Positions 14,481 to 21,133 of a DNA stretch of 39,360 nt are shown here, piece by piece. A program made the position numbers and the translations under genes. The notes under the pieces are model-generated. The model was not told the DNA's origin, did not search any database, and saw nothing but the letters and a program-made list of their open reading frames with translations. The stretch covers positions 1 to 39,360 of the forward strand of contig NVXP01000154.1 in assembly GCA_002733985.1 (NCBI GenBank), written 5' to 3'. Each line of letters starts with the position of its first letter. The stretch's first letter is position 1. The DNA is from Fluviicola sp. GTDB taxonomy: Bacteria > Bacteroidota > Bacteroidia > Flavobacteriales_D > Crocinitomicaceae.

Positions 14481-14872
14481 GCTTCATTACTGAGCACGGC
14501 CATCAGGTTTTGGTTGTCGACCTACTACGCCGGAGCGGGCTGCTGTTCGCGGCCAGCCTCAACGGCGTCCGACTGTCACCGGGGCAGCGACGAAAGGCTA
14601 GCGCCGCGGGCATGGAGGCGGGTGAGCCCGACATATGCATCTACACTCCACCCCCCGCGGTGCTGGACTGCGTGGGCATGATGATTGAAATGAAGCCCCC
14701 GAAGGCCAAGCCCCGGACTAAGCGTGGCGGCCCCTTCAGTGGGTGCAAGCCTCACCAGCGGGAACGCCTCGCCCTGCTTCAAGGGCTGGGCTGGCACTGC
14801 GTCGTTGGCTATGGGGCAACCGACGCTATCGAGAAACTGCAAGCTGCGGGCTATCCGCTACAGGTGCTTTGA
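14477..14872 (+). CDS. VRR-NUC family nuclease (131 aa)
   Basis: This small PD-(D/E)XK nuclease has the VRR-NUC signature: GMEAGEPDICIY around residues 44-55, MIEMKPPKAKPRTKRGG after it, a conserved Gln region (PHQRERLALLQGLGWHCVVG), and GATDAIEKL at the end. Glu-Pro-Asp and the Glu-x-Lys pair are the metal-binding and catalytic residues. Phage members cut branched or flap DNA and pair with annealing proteins, here RecT-like. The GTG start overlaps the previous stop (GTGA). Length is typical for stand-alone phage VRR-NUC proteins. Confidence 0.8.
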   Translation: MSFITEHGHQVLVVDLLRRSGLLFAASLNGVRLSPGQRRKASAAGMEAGEPDICIYTPPPAVLDCVGMMIEMKPPKAKPRTKRGGPFSGCKPHQRERLALLQGLGWHCVVGYGATDAIEKLQAAGYPLQVL

Positions 14873-14873
14873 A

Positions 14874-15044
14874 ATGGATGACTCGTTCGAGACCCGACGT
14901 GCCCGGATGACGGGCCCGCCCCGATTAGCACACGCGGCTGCAATGCCCTCGAACAGCGGGACGAGTGAGCACGCTGTTCTGGGTGCTTGGCATATGGGTA
15001 GCCATCATAGTCATTGCAGCCTTTGCGAAGGGCTCCATGGGTAG
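14874..15044 (+). CDS. Doubtful small ORF (56 aa)
   Basis: ATG lies one base after the nuclease stop, which is the usual linkage here. However, the protein (MDDSFETRRARMTGPPRLAH) looks like composition noise in its second half and overlaps a better membrane-protein frame from 14965. The first 30 codons may belong to a real peptide, but codon use gives no support beyond that. I list it because the nuclease-to-15115 gap otherwise begins with about 90 unexplained bases. Confidence 0.2.
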   Translation: MDDSFETRRARMTGPPRLAHAAAMPSNSGTSEHAVLGAWHMGSHHSHCSLCEGLHG

Positions 15045-15111
15045 CCCGGCCGGCGACGTGCTTCGAAACCTGCCGTTAATTCACGACGAGTATCACGACG
15101 AAGAGGACTGA
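14965..15111 (+). CDS. Small single-pass membrane protein (48 aa)
   Basis: From the GTG at 14965 the frame reads MSTLFWVLGIWVAIIVIAAF, a clean transmembrane helix. A polar tail then ends in HDEYHDEED, rich in acid and histidine. GGGA lies just upstream. The frame ends three bases before the next gene's ATG. Small one-helix proteins in early phage operons often modify host membrane functions. Nothing specific can be said. It overlaps the doubtful 56-residue frame, and the clear hydrophobic helix makes this the better call. Confidence 0.5.
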   Translation: MSTLFWVLGIWVAIIVIAAFAKGSMGSPAGDVLRNLPLIHDEYHDEED

Positions 15112-15114
15112 AGA

Positions 15115-15504
15115 ATGTCAAAGCTAACCAAAAGTCACAGGATTGAGTTGCCCCTCATCTACTGGGGTAAGGCTGTCCGCATGATTACCGTGCGACTGCC
15201 GAACAACGAGCCGGGTGACGCCGTCGGATACGTGGCCCGGGTCGACACAATAGAGGGCGCCCGCCTCGGCTGGGATGCGTACGTGTTCACCGCATCGGGC
15301 TCCTACCGACGCCGCGAGCGTCCAGCCAAAAAGGTCGGGCATCGGTGCGAGTCGTTCATCGAGGCCGGACACAAGGTGTGGGACAGCCGACTCGCTTTGC
15401 CTGACCCGGCGAAGGTCACGCCCATGCCGCCGCGCCCTACTGGCACCCGAGCGATTCGAGGTGCTGTCCCACAGCCCGTCTCTGGAAGGAGCAATGGGTC
15501 ATGA
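15115..15504 (+). CDS. Hypothetical basic protein (129 aa)
   Basis: The protein (MSKLTKSHRIELPLIYWGKA) is basic overall with RRRERPAKKVGHRCESFIEA in the middle and a proline-rich C-terminus that ends GRSNGS at the overlap with the next gene. It may bind nucleic acid because of its charge, but no domain is recognised. It lies in the recombination/replication block, between a membrane mini-protein and the MazG-like gene, with a purine-rich GAAGAGGA upstream. Confidence 0.5.
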   Translation: MSKLTKSHRIELPLIYWGKAVRMITVRLPNNEPGDAVGYVARVDTIEGARLGWDAYVFTASGSYRRRERPAKKVGHRCESFIEAGHKVWDSRLALPDPAKVTPMPPRPTGTRAIRGAVPQPVSGRSNGS

Positions 15505-15839
15505 GCGACCCGAAGATAGTAGCCGCGGCTCCCCCGCTGACCATCAAGCGGCTGGTGTTCGAAGCGTACACGACGGCGAAGGCAACCGGGTGGCTCGAAG
15601 GCGATGCGAATTGCCCCACCCAGCAGCTCGCGTGGCTTGGGCTCATCCACTCCGAGGTGAGCGAGGCGGTGAAGCCCGTGCGCGTCGGCGACATGGACGA
15701 GCTCGTGCTCGAACTGGCAGACATCGTGATTCGAGTGGCGTCCATGAGCGGAGCCATGGGCCTGGACCTGCACTCAGCAGTGCGCGCCAAGCTCGACTAC
15801 AACAGGGGGCGGCCCCGTAAGCATGGGAAATTAGCATGA
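15501..15839 (+). CDS. MazG-like nucleotide pyrophosphohydrolase (112 aa)
   Basis: The core LIHSEVSEAVKPVRVGDMDE followed by LVLELADIVIRVASMSGAMG holds the ExxxE and ELAD patterns of all-alpha NTP pyrophosphohydrolases (MazG/dUTPase-like), which bind Mg2+ and hydrolyse (d)NTPs or ppGpp-like nucleotides. The end LDYNRGRPRKHGKLA also fits the family (N-R..K.GK). Phages use such enzymes to clean nucleotide pools or blunt the stringent response. It is a short, single-domain version. The gene overlaps both neighbours by ATGA. Confidence 0.75.
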   Translation: MSDPKIVAAAPPLTIKRLVFEAYTTAKATGWLEGDANCPTQQLAWLGLIHSEVSEAVKPVRVGDMDELVLELADIVIRVASMSGAMGLDLHSAVRAKLDYNRGRPRKHGKLA

Positions 15840-16507
15840 GCCTATTCGCAGAATTGGCGTTAGCCATAGCCCAGACAGAAGCAAGCCGGCCGGGCGGTGG
15901 GCAGCCATCCGATGGTATCGACGTTGCCGTTGACCTCATCCAGAGGACCGCAAGCGCGGAGGTACCGGACGTTGGCGGGCGCGGCATAATGCAGGGGCCC
16001 CGACAGTGCCTTGAGGTGTGGGGTGTTGAGATTAGAGGCGCAGGGTCGCCCATCGGGCAGATGTTCTCCAGCACTTCGACGCTTGATTGCGAGCTACCCG
16101 AGGGCTGGGCGATTGAGCGCGATGGGGCTCACAACCGCCTGAGCGACGACACCGGAGCGCACCGGCTGCACTGGTATGTGCACGGATGGGACCCAATCAC
16201 AGTGCAATCTAGGTTCAGATACACCGTCTTTGAGAAGCACCTGAGCCCAGGCATGAGCGCGATGCAGGTTATGGACGGGGTGAAGAGTGTCCACAGCGTC
16301 ATCATCAACTACCCGAACCCTCGCAGTGAGGCGGGGCATGGTGGCGATCGCTTCTATCTGCCAGAGGGCACGACCCAAGAGGAATACCGCGCAAACGATG
16401 CCGCTAGGGAAGAGGCCGACAAGCTAGCCCGGGCGTGGCTCACAGAGCGTGTGCCGGGGTGGGACGACTACGCCAGGGTGGCTGAGTCCTGGCTGCTTGA
16501 GCTATGA
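15836..16507 (+). CDS. Hypothetical protein (223 aa)
   Basis: The 223-residue protein starts with a helical segment (MSLFAELALAIAQTEASRPG). It then has a mixed central part including GWAIERDGAHNRLSDDTGAH and VIINYPNPRSEAGHGGDRFY, and ends in a long helix (REEADKLARAWLTERVPGWD). It has no motif that I can name. ATGA overlaps join it to the MazG-like gene. It ends about 140 bases before the next confident gene. Function unknown. Confidence 0.55.
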   Translation: MSLFAELALAIAQTEASRPGGGQPSDGIDVAVDLIQRTASAEVPDVGGRGIMQGPRQCLEVWGVEIRGAGSPIGQMFSSTSTLDCELPEGWAIERDGAHNRLSDDTGAHRLHWYVHGWDPITVQSRFRYTVFEKHLSPGMSAMQVMDGVKSVHSVIINYPNPRSEAGHGGDRFYLPEGTTQEEYRANDAAREEADKLARAWLTERVPGWDDYARVAESWLLEL

Positions 16508-16578
16508 CCTCAACGGACACAAGCGGCCTGCGTCAGCGGATACGCGAGCACCGTGAGTCGCTTCGGATTACTTGTTGA
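16504..16578 (+). CDS. Very short ORF, possible truncated HTH protein (24 aa)
   Basis: ATG overlaps the previous stop (ATGA) and reads MTSTDTSGLRQRIREHRESL then RITC and stop. The part LRQRIREHRESLRIT resembles the first helix of XRE/Cro proteins but stops at once. It could be a leader peptide or the remnant of a regulator gene that was cut down. Its stop codon TGA overlaps the -35 box of the next promoter candidate. Low confidence that a stable product is made. Confidence 0.25.
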   Translation: MTSTDTSGLRQRIREHRESLRITC

Positions 16579-16603
16579 CACCGGGGACATCGGCGGACAG
16601 TAT
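16575..16603 (+). promoter_or_regulatory. Promoter candidate for the replication genes
   Basis: TTGACA (16575-16580), the exact -35 consensus, is followed after 17 bases by CAGTAT (16598-16603), a poor -10. A TATGCG box lies slightly further on. The promoter would read into the two winged-helix genes and the helicase. It sits in the 140-base gap after the 223-residue gene. Confidence 0.4.
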
Positions 16604-16645
16604 GCGTAGGCGGTCCCGTGGTGGGGCCGGGGAAGTGGAGTTGAT

Positions 16646-16918
16646 ATGGATTACGACACCCATACTGATTGGGAGCGGAATATTGGCTGGGTCATGGACT
16701 CGGCGCAGACGCACTCAGAGCTGGCGGTCCTGCTCGCCATCATGATTCACCCGGGTGGCGTCGCTCCAACGAGAGATCTGGCGGCCCGGGCGAAGGTGTC
16801 CCGTAAGACCGTGATGCGGGCGGTGCGAAAGTTCGAAGGGCGTGGCGTGCTGACGGTCCAGCGCGTTGTAGGGGAGGCGAGCTACTACACGCCGAACATT
16901 CCCGAGGTGTCGGCATGA
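16646..16918 (+). CDS. Winged helix-turn-helix protein (90 aa)
   Basis: GGAG is five bases before ATG. The protein is one winged-helix domain: SELAVLLAIMIHPGGVAPTR, DLAARAKVSRKTVMRAVRKF, EGRGVLTVQRVVGEASYYTP. This is the DNA-binding design seen in phage replication initiators and small transcription regulators (helix 2-turn-helix 3 then wing). It directly precedes the other winged-helix gene that carries the iterons, so it may help initiate replication or regulate the block. There is no second domain. Confidence 0.65.
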   Translation: MDYDTHTDWERNIGWVMDSAQTHSELAVLLAIMIHPGGVAPTRDLAARAKVSRKTVMRAVRKFEGRGVLTVQRVVGEASYYTPNIPEVSA

Positions 16919-17262
16919 ATCACGAGCAGCGCATGAGGCTCAGGTATGGCTACTTCGTGGCTGAGTATGGGGATCCAGATACGGACACTCTCTCCGTTAC
17001 ACTCCAGAAGGACACCGAGATGGGTGAGGGGTGGTGGGCGTTCTGGACCGTTGAGCACGAGACGCTAGGGGGCGGACCGTACAGCACCCCCACTACGGGC
17101 AAGGTCGCAGTTACGAAGATGATGAGGGCGGGTGGTTGGGACAGGCGCGGTGGCTGGGTTGACCACGCAGCAAACGTGCGTGGCCTGCCTTATGGAGAGC
17201 AACTGGCCATATGGGAATCCGAAAACGTTGTTAGGCGTCTAGCGGGCGGCCTAAAGCGGTGA
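16915..17262 (+). CDS. Hypothetical protein before the initiator gene (115 aa)
   Basis: The ATGA overlap with the previous gene fixes the start. The protein contains MRLRYGYFVAEYGDPDTDTL, a tryptophan-rich GEGWWAFWTVEHETLGGGPY and later WDRRGGWVDHAANVRGLPYG. I do not recognise it. It ends in the GTGA of the initiator gene, so the three genes are translated together. A replication accessory role is plausible by position. Confidence 0.5.
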   Translation: MNHEQRMRLRYGYFVAEYGDPDTDTLSVTLQKDTEMGEGWWAFWTVEHETLGGGPYSTPTTGKVAVTKMMRAGGWDRRGGWVDHAANVRGLPYGEQLAIWESENVVRRLAGGLKR

Positions 17263-18944
17263 AGACATCGGAAGCTCAGGTTTTCGCGGCTAAGGAGCTG
17301 ATGCGGGCGCTCATGCTGTCGTCCGGTCTCACACACACGGAGAAGATGATTGTGATGACCGTCGGCTACGCCCTTGGTTCGGACTGGGAGAACGTGAGCG
17401 TGCCGAGGGAGTACCCGCTGTCGGTCCTGTCTGAGTGGTCAAGCATGTCGACCAGGACGTGCTCAAGGGCGCTCAGGTCTTCCGCCAAAAAGGGGTTCGT
17501 CAAACTGCTTGGGAAGGATGGGATGAAGCTTAGTTTCGCTGTCCACATTACCAAAGATGGCGGGCCGATGCTGGCGGTAACCCCCGCCAGAGAGTCAGGG
17601 GTACCTACGCCAGAGAGTCAGGGGTTGGACGGAATAACCCCTGACAGAGAGTCAGGGCCACCCCTGACAGAGAGTCAGGGGGCACACGACAGAGAGTCAG
17701 GGGACCCCCGCCAGAGAGTCCGCACAGATACAGATCACACAGATCACCACGGAGGGGGTACAGACGCGGGAGGCCGCCCCTCTCTCGGAAATGGGAATGA
17801 AGATGAAGTTGAAGTGGAAGTTACGAATCGAGGCTGTGGAGACGTGGATGGATGGGATGGACAGCTACGCCAAATGGACCCGTCGCGAGGTCAGTTCTGT
17901 CATCAACACGGTGAAGCAACTCAAGGACAGGGTGGTCGAGCTGGAGAAGTTCAAGGCTCAGACGGACAAGATGCTCCTCAGCGCGAAGTTCAAAGCCGTG
18001 TTCGATCGGCTGAAGAAGCTGGAGGCACCACAGGAGAGGGCGCTGAGGGTGGACCTCGATATCGACGCCCGCCTGAAGAAGCTGGAGACGTTCGCATTCG
18101 AAAGCTGCCCGAAGGCGCTGTGCGATCTGGTGGTCGCAGCCAAGGAGGACCGGGAGCGCCAACACCGGATGCTGAAGAGGCTCAGGACCGAAATGCGGCG
18201 AGGCCTCGACGCGACGGACAATTGGGTGGGCGACCTGGAGGCGAAGGTCGAAGACCTCAACACCCCACCCAGCATCAGCGACGCGGAGATGGCCGAGGTG
18301 ATGCGGGAGGCGTACGTGCCGAACATGCGACCGGCAACGCTGAGCGAGTTGGAGAGAGAGCAAGCCGCCCATTGGGGCCGCATTCAGACCGAAATCAAAG
18401 CAATGGAAGCAGAGCGGGACACCTGTCGGGACCGCCGAGCGTGGAAACGCATTCTGGCCGACATCAAAGTGGCGGAGGACTCTCGGGACGCCCATTGGGA
18501 CTCAATGGAGCTCCAACTCAAGGCACGCAGGGAGTCACTCCAGACCCAGTCGACCAGTGGATGAGGTCGCTAAACGAGGCGTGCACTCCAAAGCCGAGCG
18601 TGTTCGATGATGCTGCATGGCTCGGGCTGGTGAAGGACATCGGCGACCGTGCGGGCATGGGGTCGATGTCCATACTTCGGCAGCTCGCCCAGTGGGTGAA
18701 GGAGGGCCACGCGCTGTTCGAAGACCAGGGCGTCCACACAGCGGCCGATAGGGTCGCGGCCCTTGCCGAGGGGTACGCGAAGCTGGTGGAGGCCGGCAGA
18801 GGGGCCCCACGGGCCTTGTGGGTGGTGGAGAAGGGGTGCGCGGAGATAGCGAAGCGGCGGAAGGAGAGCGCTGGGGTTCGAAAGCTGAGCCACCGAGACC
18901 CCAACGCAGCGACGTACTCGGGTGGTGATTGGAGTGGAATGTGA
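17259..18944 (+). CDS. Lambda O-like replication initiator with internal iterons and long disordered middle (561 aa if read straight through)
   Basis: GTG overlaps the previous stop. Residues 1-105 form a winged-helix domain (LTHTEKMIVMTVGYALGSDW, EWSSMSTRTCSRALRSSAKK then GFVKL) like the DNA-binding part of phage initiators. Residues 107-150 are encoded by the six iterons. Residues about 150-430 read as Gly/Arg/Glu/Gln-rich low-complexity sequence. The last 127 residues (DDAAWLGLVKDIGDRAGMGS to SGGDWSGM) are folded-looking and helical. A DnaB-type helicase gene follows, so the context is origin binding and helicase loading, as lambda O with P. In the middle the codon third positions in this frame are only 26 of 80 GC (17941-18180), so this part is probably not the main coding frame. 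The true products may be shorter proteins (see the next entries). Confidence 0.55.
   Translation: MKTSEAQVFAAKELMRALMLSSGLTHTEKMIVMTVGYALGSDWENVSVPREYPLSVLSEWSSMSTRTCSRALRSSAKKGFVKLLGKDGMKLSFAVHITKDGGPMLAVTPARESGVPTPESQGLDGITPDRESGPPLTESQGAHDRESGDPRQRVRTDTDHTDHHGGGTDAGGRPSLGNGNEDEVEVEVTNRGCGDVDGWDGQLRQMDPSRGQFCHQHGEATQGQGGRAGEVQGSDGQDAPQREVQSRVRSAEEAGGTTGEGAEGGPRYRRPPEEAGDVRIRKLPEGAVRSGGRSQGGPGAPTPDAEEAQDRNAARPRRDGQLGGRPGGEGRRPQHPTQHQRRGDGRGDAGGVRAEHATGNAERVGERASRPLGPHSDRNQSNGSRAGHLSGPPSVETHSGRHQSGGGLSGRPLGLNGAPTQGTQGVTPDPVDQWMRSLNEACTPKPSVFDDAAWLGLVKDIGDRAGMGSMSILRQLAQWVKEGHALFEDQGVHTAADRVAALAEGYAKLVEAGRGAPRALWVVEKGCAEIAKRRKESAGVRKLSHRDPNAATYSGGDWSGM
17588..17720 (+). repeat. Six iteron-like repeats, probable replication origin
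   Basis: CAGAGAGTCAGGG starts at 17588, 17611, 17645, 17668 and 17690, and a partial copy CAGAGAGTC at 17712. Spacings are 23, 34, 23, 22 and 22 bases, close to two (once three) helical turns. Several copies are preceded by CCCCTGAC, which makes a perfect inverted repeat with GTCAGGGG (17661-17668 and 17674-17681). Iterons inside an initiator gene, next to a helicase gene, match the lambda ori layout. A purine/AC-rich stretch with three AGAT motifs (AGATACAGATCACACAGATC) follows at 17726-17745 and could be the unwinding region. Confidence 0.6.
17797..18564 (+). CDS. Nested coiled-coil protein inside the initiator gene, +1 frame (255 aa)
   Basis: In the frame +1 to the initiator, starts are ATG at 17791, 17797 or 17803. 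I choose 17797 because GGAA is six bases upstream. The protein is heptad-rich and charged throughout: VKQLKDRVVELEKFKAQTDK, AVFDRLKKLEAPQERALRVD, MLKRLRTEMRRGLDATDNWV, IKAMEAERDTCRDRRAWKRI. It has few hydrophobic blocks, no signal peptide and looks like a long coiled coil. In 17941-18180 the third positions are 69 of 80 GC in this frame versus 26 of 80 in the enclosing frame. The stop TGA overlaps an ATG at 18561 (ATGA), the phage's usual gene junction, and that ATG opens the 127-residue C-terminal frame. It could be an independent gene, or the middle of an initiator read by frameshift. Confidence 0.55.
   Translation: MKMKLKWKLRIEAVETWMDGMDSYAKWTRREVSSVINTVKQLKDRVVELEKFKAQTDKMLLSAKFKAVFDRLKKLEAPQERALRVDLDIDARLKKLETFAFESCPKALCDLVVAAKEDRERQHRMLKRLRTEMRRGLDATDNWVGDLEAKVEDLNTPPSISDAEMAEVMREAYVPNMRPATLSELEREQAAHWGRIQTEIKAMEAERDTCRDRRAWKRILADIKVAEDSRDAHWDSMELQLKARRESLQTQSTSG
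18561..18944 (+). CDS. C-terminal replication protein, possible separate gene (127 aa)
   Basis: The ATG at 18561 is inside the 561-residue frame but overlaps the coiled-coil stop (ATGA). The product starts MRSLNEACTPKPSVFDDAAW and is helix-rich with LGLVKDIGDRAGMGSMSILRQL, a pattern seen in helicase-loading or primosome-like small proteins, though no family is certain. In its first 50 codons the third position is GC in 40, typical coding for this genome. Its stop overlaps the helicase GTG (GTGA). Whether it is made alone, fused to the initiator, or both, must be tested. Confidence 0.45.
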   Translation: MRSLNEACTPKPSVFDDAAWLGLVKDIGDRAGMGSMSILRQLAQWVKEGHALFEDQGVHTAADRVAALAEGYAKLVEAGRGAPRALWVVEKGCAEIAKRRKESAGVRKLSHRDPNAATYSGGDWSGM

Positions 18945-20314
18945 ACGCATCTTTTGAGGCCGAGCTATCAGTACTCGGCGCAGTGTTCTCCAGTCGTTCC
19001 GCACTCGATAAATGCGCGGACGTCATCACAGCCAGCATGTTTGGCGACCCAAAGCATCAGCTCATCTGGACCGCCATGATGAAGCTCGACAGCGAGGCAA
19101 AACCCATCGACGTGGTGTCTGTCGGCGTCGCACTAGAGGCCATGGGCGTCAATACCCAAGTGGGCGGGCTAGGCTATCTGGCCAAACTGCAGATGAGCGT
19201 CGCAAGCTCCATCGGCGCAGAGGGCCACGCGGGAGTGGTCAAGGACGCGCACCGGACCCGGCAGCTCAAGCTCGCAGGTGCCGAGGTTGTGCGCATCGCG
19301 TCCGACGCATCGATGGACATAGAGGAGTCACTTCGAGCCGTTGACACCCTGTTGGCTACAATGCTCGACGTCCCCACCAGAGGTGAGTCGATCCAGTACC
19401 AGGCGGAAAGCGCGAGGGCTTTAGCGAAGGAACTTCAGGACGTAGCCAACGGCATCAAACCGCGGCGGATTCCCTTCGGATTCAACCTGAGCGACCTGAA
19501 CCTCGCCACATGTGGAGGGGCTGACCCCTCCTGCGAGCTCATCCTGGTAGGTGCGAGGTCTGGCCACGGCAAGACGGCACTTGCTGACCAACTGGCAGAC
19601 GAGATAGGGCGCATGGGTGAGGGCGTGGTCGCTTACTTCAGCGTTGAGGTTGCGGGGCATAAGCTTGAGATGAGGCGACAGGCCAGGCGCAGCGGCGTTC
19701 CCATGCAGGATATCAAGCAGTGGACCTTCTCGCAGCCTGGTGCGGATGATCGGGTCATCAACCAAATGCACCAGGTGATACGCACGTCCACAGAGAAACT
19801 CAATGCGGGGGTAGTGACCTTCTCAAAGGGGCGAATCGATGTGGGTTATATCTCGCGCAAGGTTCGACAACTGTGCAGGCGGGGAAAAGTCGCCGCAGTC
19901 TTCGTCGACTACTGGCAGGCCATCGAGATTGAGGGCAATTTCAAAGATGGGCGGATGAAGCTGGACGCAATAGCGGGCGCGCTCAAGGCTATCCAACTTG
20001 AGAACGGTGTGGCGATGTTCGTATGCGCGCAGCTCAACCGAAGCGAGCGGGGCCCGGTCAAGCGTCCGACGTATCGGGACATCCGAGGGTCGGACCGGCT
20101 GTACCACGATTCATCGATAGCGCTGCTGCTGCATCGGCCAGCGGCTGAGAATCAGGATCTGGTCCACACTGACAAGCGGACCGAGGACATGGAGATAATC
20201 GTGGCCAAGAATCGAGAGGGGCCGACGTTCAATATGGAGATGCTGCACCAGCCAGACTGCGGCCGGTTCTGGTCGCAGCACTTTGGGTGGAAGCGGTTGG
20301 GGGATGCGCCATGA
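18941..20314 (+). CDS. DnaB-type replicative helicase (457 aa)
   Basis: This is the replicative DNA helicase. The GTG at 18941 overlaps the preceding TGA and has GGAG six bases upstream. A TTG four codons earlier is less likely. The N-terminal domain begins NASFEAELSVLGAVF, as DnaB. The RecA core has Walker A GARSGHGKTA near residues 204-213, SVEVAGHKLEMRR, Walker B AVFVDYWQ near 319-326, CAQLNR and DIRGSDRLYHDSSIALLLHR. The hexamer would unwind DNA at the fork on loading by the initiator protein(s) encoded just before. Length matches phage DnaB proteins. A primase is not present, so the host's may be used. Confidence 0.9.
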   Translation: MNASFEAELSVLGAVFSSRSALDKCADVITASMFGDPKHQLIWTAMMKLDSEAKPIDVVSVGVALEAMGVNTQVGGLGYLAKLQMSVASSIGAEGHAGVVKDAHRTRQLKLAGAEVVRIASDASMDIEESLRAVDTLLATMLDVPTRGESIQYQAESARALAKELQDVANGIKPRRIPFGFNLSDLNLATCGGADPSCELILVGARSGHGKTALADQLADEIGRMGEGVVAYFSVEVAGHKLEMRRQARRSGVPMQDIKQWTFSQPGADDRVINQMHQVIRTSTEKLNAGVVTFSKGRIDVGYISRKVRQLCRRGKVAAVFVDYWQAIEIEGNFKDGRMKLDAIAGALKAIQLENGVAMFVCAQLNRSERGPVKRPTYRDIRGSDRLYHDSSIALLLHRPAAENQDLVHTDKRTEDMEIIVAKNREGPTFNMEMLHQPDCGRFWSQHFGWKRLGDAP

Positions 20315-20326
20315 ATGGAGAGAACG

Positions 20327-20593
20327 ATGGCAGTTAAAGTGCTTGAGATTGTGGCCGAGGGCGGGGGTCGGACTAGCTGTCCAAATGCAGCCGGGACTCT
20401 GGTGCAGCTCAAGTCTGGAGGCCCAGTCATGACAGTGTCGAGCCACCTAGAAGGAAGCAGCTACGGCGTCTACTGGTTCGACAAGGACGACGTGCAGCAG
20501 CGTGGGTACTTCCACCCCAACGCGTTGGATGTGGTCGAGTCTGCGCCGCTGCCCGCCTGGCGTCCTCGGCGCCCGGATGGCTCAAGCGGCTGA
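20327..20593 (+). CDS. YodC-like (DUF2158) small protein (88 aa)
   Basis: The ATG at 20327 has GGAGAG four bases ahead. Earlier ATGs at 20311 and 20315 are less well placed. The signature LVQLKSGGPVMTVSSHLEGS then YGVYWFDKDDVQQRGYFHPN matches the DUF2158/YodC fold (LKSGGPxMTV with later WF and F..L). These proteins are small, beta-rich and of unknown biochemical role, common in phages and bacterial accessory regions. It closes the first early operon and is followed by a 118-base gap with a promoter. Confidence 0.65.
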   Translation: MAVKVLEIVAEGGGRTSCPNAAGTLVQLKSGGPVMTVSSHLEGSSYGVYWFDKDDVQQRGYFHPNALDVVESAPLPAWRPRRPDGSSG

Positions 20594-20640
20594 CTGCTGG
20601 CGCGCCTGTATGGGCTGGGCGAATAAACCTTCGAAAGGCC

Positions 20641-20669
20641 TTGACTGGGCCTAGGGGTGACCCTATGGT
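20641..20669 (+). promoter_or_regulatory. Sigma-70-like promoter with an operator in its spacer
   Basis: TTGACT (20641-20646) and TATGGT (20664-20669) are spaced by 17 bases. TAGGG GTGA CCCTA, a perfect five-base inverted repeat, lies between them (20652-20665), and a TTGTACA half-site at 20669-20675 begins at the end of the -10 box. It should drive the second early block from 20712. The operator placement implies repression. Confidence 0.55.
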
Positions 20670-20711
20670 TGTACACAGCTGAGGCCTACTGAGGGCCGGA
20701 GGGAATGCAGG

Positions 20712-20939
20712 ATGAGTAAGACAACTGGTGAGGTGCCGTTGGACCGCTGGGAGAAGGAGACTCTCGCGAGCGTATGGGCGTTGATTTTGGTGGCTACTGA
20801 GCCGCCCGTGGTAGGCCCGTACAGTAAGTGCGACGTTAAGTGCCCTATCGACGTCCTGCGTTTGGTTGCCGGTAAAGCAGAGGCGGATGGGCTGGATGTC
20901 GTGTGGGCCCGCGATATGACAACGATGGTGGTGTCATGA
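20712..20939 (+). CDS. Hypothetical protein, first of the second early block (75 aa)
   Basis: GGAGGG lies eight bases before ATG. The protein (MSKTTGEVPLDRWEKETLAS) is helical with two cysteines (YSKCDVKCPIDVL) and no known motif. It starts about 40 bases after the promoter -10 box and overlaps the next gene by ATGA. Function unknown. Confidence 0.5.
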   Translation: MSKTTGEVPLDRWEKETLASVWALILVATEPPVVGPYSKCDVKCPIDVLRLVAGKAEADGLDVVWARDMTTMVVS

Positions 20940-21133
20940 GCACGCCCAGGAGAGTGTGCCTGCCCGATGAGGCCAACGAGCGCTTGGACCGGCTGAAGGC
21001 TAACACGGGGCGCACGATTAGCGATGTGGTCGATAGGTCGCTGGCGCTCTATGAGGTGGCGCTCTACCACGCCAAGAATGGTGAGCTGCTTATTCGTGAT
21101 GCGGCCGGGCCGGATGTGAAGGTGATGCTGTGA
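20936..21133 (+). CDS. Ribbon-helix-helix DNA-binding protein (65 aa)
   Basis: The ATG at 20936 overlaps the preceding stop by ATGA. The product is one ribbon-helix-helix (Arc/CopG) domain: a basic strand RRVCLPDEANERL, helix DRLKANTGR, turn and helix TISDVVDRSLALYEV. Such proteins bind DNA as dimers on short inverted repeats. The inverted repeats in the phage's promoters (for example TAGGG GTGA CCCTA just upstream) are candidates. No toxin gene follows. Confidence 0.65.
   Translation: MSTPRRVCLPDEANERLDRLKANTGRTISDVVDRSLALYEVALYHAKNGELLIRDAAGPDVKVML

Noticed and set aside
17588-17720. The short repeats as a CRISPR array
   Set aside because: Units are only 13 bases, the intervals are 9-21 bases and the copies lie in a coding frame next to a helicase gene; iterons fit better.
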